Below are positions 16,978 to 22,336 of a stretch of DNA of 22,336 nt, in pieces. The DNA comes from Bact-19 sp038319215. Lineage in GTDB: Bacteria > Bacteroidota > Bacteroidia > Bacteroidales > ML635J-15. The stretch's first letter is position 1. The number at the start of each line of letters is the position of its first letter. Both the position numbers and the translations under genes were made by a program. The notes beneath the pieces are model-generated. The model searched no databases. It was not told where the DNA came from and saw only the letters and a list, made by a program, of their open reading frames with translations. Where the stretch lies: assembly GCA_038319215.1 (NCBI GenBank), contig JBBQCZ010000055.1, positions 1-22,336 of the forward strand. Reading direction: 5' to 3'.

Positions 16978-16997
16978 AATAATAGTTTTTGTTGTTT
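16968..16997. repeat. 12-base perfect inverted repeat over a -33 box
   Basis: Arms AAACAACAAAAA (16968-16979) and TTTTTGTTGTTT (16986-16997) are exact reverse complements separated by 6 bases (TAATAG). It covers the -33 element of the promoter at 16947-16977. It holds only two G-C pairs per stem, so a stable RNA hairpin is unlikely. A protein-binding dyad is the more natural reading. Low complexity makes chance formation possible. Confidence 0.5.
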
Positions 16998-17017
16998 TAA
17001 GAGCTTTGTCAGAAAAC

Positions 17018-17043
17018 TATAGGTTTGGTTTTTGTGTGCTTTG
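17018..17043. repeat. Direct repeat copy 1 (26 bases)
   Basis: Starts TATAGGTTTGGTT and ends GTGTGCTTTG. It is repeated at 17428-17453 with a single mismatch (T at 17032 against G in copy 2). TTTGTTAAAGC (17040-17050), overlapping its end, also recurs beyond copy 2 at 17474-17484. The two copies bracket the structured stretch. Confidence 0.8.
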
Positions 17044-17057
17044 TTAAAGCTGGGTTG

Positions 17058-17103
17058 GGCAAACTCATGATTTTGTTTGGGCGTTTTTGTCATGAAGTTT
17101 GCT
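17058..17103. repeat. Inverted repeat P1 (competes with P2)
   Basis: GCAAACTCATGA (17059-17070) pairs with TCATGAAGTTTGC (17090-17102) over 12 base pairs with one bulged A; G17058-T17103 adds a wobble pair. The loop is 19 bases. Its right arm is also the left arm of hairpin 17083-17149, so both cannot form together. Confidence 0.6.
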
Positions 17104-17149
17104 AGTGACTTCTCTACGATCAGTCACTGGCAAACTTCCCGCCAAAAAC
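17083..17149. repeat. Long hairpin P2
   Basis: Upper stem GAAGTTTGCTAGTGACT (17094-17110) pairs with AGTCACTGGCAAACTTC (17122-17138): 17 pairs including one T-G (G-U in plus-strand RNA) and an 11-base loop. After a 4 x 4 internal loop, GTTTTTG (17083-17089) pairs with CAAAAAC (17143-17149) for 7 more. This is the longest near-perfect hairpin I found in the window. Confidence 0.75.
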
Positions 17150-17162
17150 AGATTATCCTTTG

Positions 17163-17195
17163 TTCTATAACCGTATATTTCACTTTCTATAACCG
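17163..17195. repeat. 11-base direct repeat with 22-base period
   Basis: TTCTATAACCG occurs at 17163-17173 and again at 17185-17195. The 22-base period is close to two helical turns, so both copies face the same side of DNA. The second copy runs into the left arm of the inverted repeat at 17191. Confidence 0.6.
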
Positions 17196-17253
17196 CAGGT
17201 GGCACTTCGCATTAGATTTTCTGCGAAAATTCAATGCTTGTTTACCTGCGGTT
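17191..17253. repeat. Nested inverted repeat
   Basis: Outer arms AACCGCAGGT (17191-17200) and ACCTGCGGTT (17244-17253) are exact reverse complements. Inside them TTCGCA (17206-17211) and TGCGAA (17222-17227) form a second stem with a 10-base loop. The asymmetric internal gap is 5 bases on the left and 16 on the right. Confidence 0.7.
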
Positions 17254-17258
17254 GAAAT

Positions 17259-17281
17259 AATCGACCCTGACAGGGTCGATT
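17259..17281. repeat. 23-base palindrome
   Basis: AATCGACCCTG (17259-17269) and CAGGGTCGATT (17271-17281) are exact reverse complements around a single A at 17270. As RNA or single-stranded DNA it would form a 9-pair hairpin with a TGACA loop. GC-rich extragenic palindromes of this kind resemble REP elements mobilised by TnpA-REP transposases; that link is inference. Confidence 0.75.
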
Positions 17282-17416
17282 CTGGTTTGAGATTTCACAT
17301 TTTATAAGAATGTTTTTAAAAATTACATGATAAGTATTTTGAAGTACTAAACTTTGTTCCAATGAGTAGCGCAATCACTTTTAGCATGGAATTTTAGAAT
17401 CAAAGTACGCGTTTGC

Positions 17417-17453
17417 CCTATAAAAAATATAGGTTTGGTTTGTGTGTGCTTTG
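17417..17453. repeat. Direct repeat copy 2 with a short inverted repeat
   Basis: 17428-17453 is the second copy of the 26-base direct repeat. Its first six bases, TATAGG, also pair with CCTATA at 17417-17422 across AAAAA. Copy 1 lacks this partner. Confidence 0.7.
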
Positions 17454-17519
17454 ACTTTACTTGAAATATGAAGTTTGTTAAAGCTTGGGTTTTATTATTT
17501 TTTAGAGTCTTTATTTTAT

Positions 17520-17527
17520 TATTTTTG
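17520..17527 (+). promoter_or_regulatory. Possible -7 box for the methyltransferase gene
   Basis: Reads TATTTTTG, an exact TAnnTTTG match. The G is also the first base of the possible GTG start at 17527, so if this box is used the real start must be the ATG at 17542. No TTG lies 17-23 bases upstream, and the region is T-rich, so chance is a real possibility. Confidence 0.35.
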
Positions 17528-17541
17528 TGAAAATTCTTATT

Positions 17542-18255
17542 ATGAAATTATCGTATATACTGAAAAAAGGTTTTTTTTATTTGTTTAATAAACCAACAAT
17601 TATCAAGGAGCAATCATTGGAAAGATTTAGAGTTGTTGTTCCTGGATGGTTAGAGCCTGGTCATTTGTATTGTTTTGATTATGCGATAAAAAATCTTCCA
17701 GATAACAATCCGATATTAGAAATTGGCACATTTGCTGGTCTGTCAACTAATACAATTCTGTTCTTTTTGTCGAAACATAATAAAGCCAATAAACTTATTA
17801 CTACTGATTATTATTGGGAGGATATTACTGCAGATGAGAAGATTTGCAATGTAGAAGACCCCATGACTACAAAACAATATCTTAAAGATTCTTTTGTGCG
17901 AAATGTTAAGTTTTTCAATCCCAAAGGGAATATAGTTTCTTCAGATTTACCATCAGATGATTTTTTTGTTGCTTGGGAAAAGAAAGAGGCAACAAAAAAC
18001 TTGCATGGAGGAGAATTTGTTCCAGGAGGACCAATTTCATTTGCATATATTGATGGTAATCATGTGTATGATTTTGCAAAAAGGGATTTTGAAAACGTTG
18101 ACAAGATTCTTGTTCCTGGTGGATTTATATTATTTGATGATTCGGCAGACTACACACATTGGGGCTCGAAACTTGTTGCACAAGAAGCTGTGAAGTCTGG
18201 GAAATACAAGATTGTAAAAAAGAATCCGCATTATTTTGTGCAGAAGCTTAAATAA
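17542..18255 (+). CDS. Class I SAM-dependent methyltransferase
   Basis: 237 residues from the ATG at 17542; a GTG five codons earlier is the alternative. The SAM-binding motif I is PILEIGTFAGLSTNTILFFL (about residues 55-74 from this start). FAYIDGNHVYDFAKRDFENVDKILVPGGFILFDDS (about residues 170-204) is the Methyltransf_24/TylF-type motif, with Asp and His that bind metal or SAM in O-methyltransferases. The segment between has an unusual insertion rich in Asp/Glu. Substrate unknown; such enzymes often act on sugars or secondary metabolites. Its neighbour across the convergent junction is asparagine synthase; the genes overlap by 8 bases (18248-18255). It may have arrived with the repeat-rich region upstream, but its base composition is not obviously foreign. 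Confidence 0.78.
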   Translation: MKLSYILKKGFFYLFNKPTIIKEQSLERFRVVVPGWLEPGHLYCFDYAIKNLPDNNPILEIGTFAGLSTNTILFFLSKHNKANKLITTDYYWEDITADEKICNVEDPMTTKQYLKDSFVRNVKFFNPKGNIVSSDLPSDDFFVAWEKKEATKNLHGGEFVPGGPISFAYIDGNHVYDFAKRDFENVDKILVPGGFILFDDSADYTHWGSKLVAQEAVKSGKYKIVKKNPHYFVQKLK

Positions 18256-20110
18256 GATCTCTATTCTTGATAAGGAATTTGTGTAGAATTATAAGAAGCC
18301 AAAGTCTATTATATAAATAGTCGTGCCCAGATTTAAATTTCCTTACAAGTTTCTGAACTTCTTTAAACTCTACGTAATTAAACTCGTTAATAACGCCTTC
18401 GTTCAGATATTCGTTAATTAAGAAAGCGAGATCGGTGTAAAGCCATTTTTTAAGAGGAATCGAGAAACCCCATTTTGGTCTGTCGAAATATTCTTTAGGA
18501 ATGTAATCGTATAGTACCTCTTTTAGTAAATATTTTTGAACATTACCCGCGATTTTAAGTTTTGGATCAAGATTTAGCGCAAACTCAACTATTCTGTGGT
18601 CAAGAAGTGGTACACGTGTTTCGAGAGCATGACGCATAGACGCACGGTCAACTTTCACTAATAAATCGTCTTTTAGATAATATCTTAAATCGAATACAGC
18701 TTGTGCTTCTTCAGGAGTAAGTTTTCTTACAAAATTGGAGTAATCTTGCTCAAGGCTATTGTCAAATATAAGTTCAGGATTAAGAACCTTATCTAGTTCT
18801 TTTTCGCTAAATAGGTATTGTTCCTGCGAAAAAATATGACTTTTAATATGAGCTTTGTCCTTGTACTTATAAAGGTAAGATGCTCTTTTGTAACGATTTG
18901 ATGGGGTTGCTTCAAGCACAGCACCCATTAAAACGTTAAATCTATTTCCTGGAAAAGTTGATAATCTTTTTGCCCATTTATATGCTCCATATCCATGAAA
19001 GAGTTCGTCACCACCATCGCCAGAAAGCACCATAGAAACATGCTCCTTTGCAAGTTTTGAGAGCATCATAGTTGGAATTGCAGAAGAATCTGCAAATGGC
19101 TCATCGTAAAAATCTAGCATATCAAGAATAATATCTCGGGCATCTGATTCTGTAACTATATATTCATGATGGTTTGTACCTAGATATGATGCTACCTTGG
19201 CTGCATATTTTGATTCGTCGTGTTTTGAATCGGCAAACCCAATAGAGAAAGTGTTGAGTTTTTGATTGTGAACTTTTGCAGCTACAGCCGTTACAAGACT
19301 TGAATCTACTCCTCCACTTAAGAATGTGCCGAAAGGAACATCGCTCACTAAACGCATTTTTACCGAAGATGTAATTAATTCGTTAAGTCTTTCTTTTGCC
19401 TCAACGGGATCGGTAATTACATTTCTACGTATTGTGCTTTCTATATCCCAATACGATTCCATGCGAAACCCATTTTCGGAAACAATTCCTGTTTGTCCGT
19501 TAGGAAATTTACGAATATTAGAGAAGATTGTGTTAGGCTCAGGTATATAACCTAAGTGTAGGAATTCGTTTATTGCAGTATTGTTAATTTGACGACGTTC
19601 ACGAATATATTTTATTTGTAATAGAGATTTTAATTCGGATGAAAATGCAAAGCTATTGCCATCCCAATAGTAGAATAATGGTTTTATGCCAATTCTATCT
19701 CGGAAAAGATACAATATTTGTTCCTGTTTGTCGTAAATGCAAATAGAGAACATCCCGTTAAGCTTATTGATAAAGGTAACTCCCCACTCTGCAAAAGCCT
19801 CAACAATAACTTCTGTATCACTGCTAGTTTTTAGTTCAATGTTTAGGTCTGCAGCAATTTCCATAAAGTTGTAAACTTCGCCATTGTAAACGCAAATATA
19901 TCTCATCGAATGAGATTCCATTGGTTGGTTTGCATCATTTGACAAGTCTAAAATGCTCAATCTTTGATGACCTAACCCAATCATGTCAGTAAAATAACTA
20001 CCTACAGCATCGGGTCCGCGATGGACTAAACAGGAAGTCATTTTGTCTAATTCTTCCTTGCTTACAAAATCAGGATTATTTTTGGTGTAAAAACCAGTTA
20101 TTCCGCACAT
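18248..20110 (-). CDS. asnB: Asparagine synthase (glutamine-hydrolysing)
   Basis: 620 residues, the usual length for AsnB-type amidotransferases. The enzyme makes asparagine from aspartate, ATP and glutamine; close relatives amidate sugars in surface polysaccharide clusters. The glutaminase domain starts at MCGITGFYT, with Cys2 as nucleophile once Met is removed, and continues with HRGPDAVGSYF (30-40), YNGEVYNF (75-82) and SSDTEV (96-101). The synthetase domain has the pyrophosphate loop LSGGVDSS (264-271) and SGDGGDELFHGYG (from about residue 363). C-terminal RVPLLDHRIVEFA and PKWGFSIP are also family-typical. All catalytic residues are present. A clear promoter lies just upstream (20135-20163), so the gene is probably transcribed on its own although fumC precedes it by only 70 bases. 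Confidence 0.92.
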   Translation of the reverse strand: MCGITGFYTKNNPDFVSKEELDKMTSCLVHRGPDAVGSYFTDMIGLGHQRLSILDLSNDANQPMESHSMRYICVYNGEVYNFMEIAADLNIELKTSSDTEVIVEAFAEWGVTFINKLNGMFSICIYDKQEQILYLFRDRIGIKPLFYYWDGNSFAFSSELKSLLQIKYIRERRQINNTAINEFLHLGYIPEPNTIFSNIRKFPNGQTGIVSENGFRMESYWDIESTIRRNVITDPVEAKERLNELITSSVKMRLVSDVPFGTFLSGGVDSSLVTAVAAKVHNQKLNTFSIGFADSKHDESKYAAKVASYLGTNHHEYIVTESDARDIILDMLDFYDEPFADSSAIPTMMLSKLAKEHVSMVLSGDGGDELFHGYGAYKWAKRLSTFPGNRFNVLMGAVLEATPSNRYKRASYLYKYKDKAHIKSHIFSQEQYLFSEKELDKVLNPELIFDNSLEQDYSNFVRKLTPEEAQAVFDLRYYLKDDLLVKVDRASMRHALETRVPLLDHRIVEFALNLDPKLKIAGNVQKYLLKEVLYDYIPKEYFDRPKWGFSIPLKKWLYTDLAFLINEYLNEGVINEFNYVEFKEVQKLVRKFKSGHDYLYNRLWLLIILHKFLIKNRDLI

Positions 20111-20134
20111 TTATTCAAAAAATCTAAATCTTTG

Positions 20135-20163
20135 CAAAATTAGTGTAAAAAATTAAGTTTCAA
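20135..20163 (-). promoter_or_regulatory. Bacteroidota-type promoter for asnB
   Basis: On the minus strand TTG (20161-20163), an 18-base spacer and TAATTTTG (20135-20142) match TTG-N17-23-TAnnTTTG. It sits in the 70-base gap between the fumC stop and the asnB ATG, leaving a leader of roughly 17-20 bases. No terminator hairpin for fumC is seen in the gap, so read-through is also possible. Confidence 0.6.
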
Positions 20164-20180
20164 TAAACTTATTGTGTTTT

Positions 20181-21560
20181 TTATATCATCTTTCTAGGGT
20201 CGACAATAATATCGAAATCTTTTTGAGAGATAAAGCCAGTTTCGGTAGAAGCTTCTTTTAAACTTATGCCTTTTTTATGAGCTAGTTTTGCTATTATAGC
20301 TGCTTTTTCGTAACCAATTGTTGAGTTAAGAGCTGTAACTGTCATTAGCGATTGCTGAAGGTAGAAATCTAGCTTTGAAACATTTGCGTTTATTCCTTTT
20401 ACACAATTGTTATAGAATGACTCACAAGCTTGAGCTAAAAGGTTTGCAGATTCTAGAAAGTTTTTAATTATTAGTGGTTTGTAAACATTAAGTTCGAAAT
20501 GTCCATTCATAGCTCCAATACTTATTGCTGTGTCGTTTCCAATAACTTGTGCGCATACCATTGTTATTGCTTCTATTTGAGTAGGATTAACTTTGCCTGG
20601 CATAATTGACGAACCTGGCTCATTTTCTGGAATAAATATTTCGTTTAATCCGCATCTTGGACCGCTAGACATAAATCTGATGTCGTTAGCAATTTTGGTA
20701 AGGCTTACGGCCAATTGTTTTAAAGCACCATGTGTTTCAACCATTGCATCGTTTGCAGCAAGAGCTTCGAATTTATTGGCTGCTGGAATAAAATCTAAAG
20801 TTGTGTATTCTGAAATTAATTCGCAGACTTTTAAGTCAAAACCTTTAGGAGCATTTAAACCTGTTCCAACTGCAGTTCCTCCAATTGCAAGTTCTGATAG
20901 GTGTGGTAAAGTGTTTTCCAATGCACTAATTCCATGATCTAATTGAGCAACATAACCAGAGAATTCTTGACCAAGGCTAATTGGTGTTGCATCCATAAAA
21001 TGTGTGCGTCCGGTTTTTATTATTTCCATATTGTTTTTAGAAATTGCAGCAAGTCCGTTTCGCAATAGTTTTATTGCAGGGATTGTTTTTGTTTCAAGAA
21101 CTAGCTTTGCTGCAATATTCATAGCAGATGGAAATGTGTCGTTTGACGACTGGCTTTTATTTACATCGTCGTTTGGATGTAGTATTTTTTTATCGTCAGT
21201 AAGCAGACCTCCCGAAATAACATGCGCTCTATTTGCAATAACTTCATTTAGATTCATATTGGTTTGTGTTCCCGAACCTGTTTGCCAAACTACAAGTGGG
21301 AAATGATTGTCGAGTTCTCTGTTGCAAATTTCGTCGCAGACCTCTGAAATCTGTCTATTTTTAGCATTGCTTAATCCTCCAAGGACGAAATTGGCTTCGG
21401 CACAGGCTTTTTTTAGTAAAGCCATTGCATGAATAATTTCAATTGGCATTTTTCCGCCTATTTTAAAATTTTCAAGTGAGCGTTGTGTTTGAGCTCCCCA
21501 ATATTTGTCTGCAGGAACTTCAATATTGCCCATGCTGTCCTTTTCGCTGCGATATTTCAT
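20181..21560 (-). CDS. fumC: Class II fumarate hydratase
   Basis: 459 residues, close to the usual 460-467. Fumarase C interconverts fumarate and malate in the TCA cycle without an iron-sulfur cluster. Superfamily signature GSSIMPGKVNP at residues 316-326 carries the catalytic Ser on the mobile loop. GRTHFMDATP (184-193) includes the active-site His187, and SGSGTQTNMN (95-104) plus SSNDTFPSAMN (138-148) are the substrate-binding segments. The pattern (GTQTNMN, THFMDATP) fits fumarase better than aspartase, although the two are close relatives. It begins 11 bases after the alpha/beta hydrolase stop, so they are probably co-transcribed. Confidence 0.93.
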   Translation of the reverse strand: MKYRSEKDSMGNIEVPADKYWGAQTQRSLENFKIGGKMPIEIIHAMALLKKACAEANFVLGGLSNAKNRQISEVCDEICNRELDNHFPLVVWQTGSGTQTNMNLNEVIANRAHVISGGLLTDDKKILHPNDDVNKSQSSNDTFPSAMNIAAKLVLETKTIPAIKLLRNGLAAISKNNMEIIKTGRTHFMDATPISLGQEFSGYVAQLDHGISALENTLPHLSELAIGGTAVGTGLNAPKGFDLKVCELISEYTTLDFIPAANKFEALAANDAMVETHGALKQLAVSLTKIANDIRFMSSGPRCGLNEIFIPENEPGSSIMPGKVNPTQIEAITMVCAQVIGNDTAISIGAMNGHFELNVYKPLIIKNFLESANLLAQACESFYNNCVKGINANVSKLDFYLQQSLMTVTALNSTIGYEKAAIIAKLAHKKGISLKEASTETGFISQKDFDIIVDPRKMI

Positions 21561-21571
21561 TGTAATATTTT

Positions 21572-22336
21572 TTAGTCTAAAAATTCTTTAATAGCGAAAG
21601 CAACTTTTTCTGGCTGCTCATAATGTAACCAATGCCCTGCATTTTCTACAGTTTCGATTTTTGCGTTAGAGAAAATAAATTCTATTAGCTTAACATCATT
21701 GCTCGAAATATAGTCGGAGTTTGCAGCTTTAAGAAAAAGTGTTGGTATATTTATTTTTTTGTCAATATAGTCATCAGGATTAAGACCTTCCATTATTTCT
21801 GGAAGATATTTAAAAATTGCATTTAGATTTATTTTCCAATATAGCTTTCCGTTTTCTTTGTTTAGGTTTTTAAGAATTACGTTCTTAATTGATTCGTCGT
21901 AATCTTTCAAGTATTCGCTTGCTTGACGGTAAGAAGTCAATTCGTTTAAAGGCAAATTCATCATCATAGTTATAAGGTTGAGATGAAATTTTACTGAATC
22001 GCTCTGTTCAAGTAAAGAAGAGTAATTGCGAGGAGAGATGTCGGCTACAACGAGTTTTTTTACTATATCAGGATATTTGGATGCAAAAAACATAGCAGTT
22101 TTCCCGCCCATTGAATGTCCGAGAAGATAAATGCCGTGTAATCTGTTTGCATCAATCCAAATTTTCAAATCTTCGCACAAATCGGAATAAGTATGAGATG
22201 GATTATGAAAAGATTTTCCGTGGTTTCTTTGATCAATCAAATGGATTGTAAATTCTTCGCTTAGAATATTTGCAACTCTTAGCCAGCTTTCGCTACTTCC
22301 ATAAAGTCCGTGAAGAATTACGAGTTGTTCTTTACC
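21572..22336 (-). CDS. Alpha/beta hydrolase (N-terminus outside window)
   Basis: 254 residues are visible and the frame stays open to the window edge, so the N-terminal end is missing; a TTG at 22240 is an internal Leu codon. The fold is clear: oxyanion segment VILHGLYGSSESW, RNHGKS, nucleophile elbow LLGHSMGG (Ser), a helical cap, IPTLFLKAANSDYIS with the likely acid Asp, and NAGHWLHYEQPEKV with the catalytic His. This matches the YbfF-like esterase group of the alpha/beta hydrolases. Substrate unknown; short-chain acyl or thioesters are usual for relatives. It sits 11 bases ahead of fumC. Confidence 0.88.
   Translation of the reverse strand, partial: GKEQLVILHGLYGSSESWLRVANILSEEFTIHLIDQRNHGKSFHNPSHTYSDLCEDLKIWIDANRLHGIYLLGHSMGGKTAMFFASKYPDIVKKLVVADISPRNYSSLLEQSDSVKFHLNLITMMMNLPLNELTSYRQASEYLKDYDESIKNVILKNLNKENGKLYWKINLNAIFKYLPEIMEGLNPDDYIDKKINIPTLFLKAANSDYISSNDVKLIEFIFSNAKIETVENAGHWLHYEQPEKVAFAIKEFLD

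Larger units (their letters stand above)
16998..17519. other. Gene-free region rich in inverted and direct repeats
   Basis: There is no credible coding sequence between the promoter dyad and the methyltransferase promoter box. The one open frame (17077-17307, +) starts at TTG, crosses every palindrome described below, and has no recognisable protein features. The stretch holds two competing hairpins (17058-17149), an 11-base direct repeat, a nested inverted repeat (17191-17253), a palindrome (17259-17281), and the two copies of a 26-base direct repeat. The middle is richer in G+C than its flanks. It may be a decayed small mobile element or a structured regulatory RNA; sequence alone does not decide. 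Confidence 0.6.

Noticed and set aside
17083..17149. Integron attC site
   Set aside because: The hairpin lacks recognisable GTTRRRY/RYYYAAC core boxes in the right places, and there is no integrase or cassette array.
17077..17307. A 76-codon plus-strand open frame through the repeat-rich gap
   Set aside because: It begins at TTG, runs through all the palindromes, has no leader or promoter of its own and shows no domain. The frame looks accidental.
17299..17325. Weak hairpin ACATT/AATGT followed by TTTTTAAAAATT
   Set aside because: Five A-T-rich pairs are too few to call a terminator, and no gene ends nearby on that strand.
16919..17541. CRISPR array, tRNA or retron in the gene-free region
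   Set aside because: There are only two copies of the direct repeat with no regular spacers, no cloverleaf, and no reverse transcriptase nearby.

Overview
The window is AT-rich chromosomal DNA from a member of the Bacteroidota, most likely an environmental Bacteroidales- or Marinilabiliales-like bacterium. Four things point there: a PorZ-type protein with a type IX secretion C-terminal domain, promoters of the Bacteroidota form (TTG or TTTG, a spacer of about 17-23, then TAnnTTTG), the 'MKK...' signal peptides and lipoprotein, and weak or absent Shine-Dalgarno sequences. The species cannot be named from this sequence alone.

Left end (1-1682, + strand): the C-terminal part of a class I dihydroorotase (pyrimidine synthesis), then, 2 bases later, a secreted thioredoxin-fold protein with a Cys-Ser-Asp-Ser active-site loop. 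After a 139-base gap comes a small uncharacterised protein.

Large minus-strand cluster (1679-10118): eight co-oriented genes that look like one transcription unit, in transcription order cvpA-like, M23 peptidase, dxr, rseP, an unknown exported protein, rdgB, porZ and recO. Three junctions are 4-base start/stop overlaps. The cluster mixes envelope maintenance (M23, RseP, PorZ, unknown exported protein) with isoprenoid synthesis (Dxr), nucleotide-pool cleaning (RdgB) and DNA repair (RecO).

Middle (10175-16918): a bacterial GH3-family adenylate-forming enzyme on +, then minus-strand genes for a BNR/Ycf48-like lipoprotein, a secreted DRGH nuclease translationally coupled to a polytopic membrane protein, a UbiD-family decarboxylase (probably menaquinone synthesis), and another small polytopic membrane protein. 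A terminator hairpin separates the last two genes, and a possible promoter box lies in its loop.

Gene-free region (16919-17541): about 620 bases rich in structure. It holds a well-formed promoter with a dyad over its -33 box, two mutually exclusive hairpins, a nested inverted repeat, a 23-base palindrome, a direct repeat spaced by 22 bases, and a 26-base direct repeat (one mismatch) whose copies lie 410 bases apart. No protein-coding gene is credible there. It is the most unusual part of the window, and could be a decayed small mobile element or a structured RNA/regulatory element.

Right end (17542-22336): a SAM-dependent methyltransferase on +, converging with a glutamine-hydrolysing asparagine synthase on - that has a clear promoter. 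Then come class II fumarase and the C-terminal part of an alpha/beta hydrolase that runs off the window, both on -. Most of the window is ordinary housekeeping DNA. No CRISPR array, rRNA, tRNA, intact transposase or recognisable defence system was seen.
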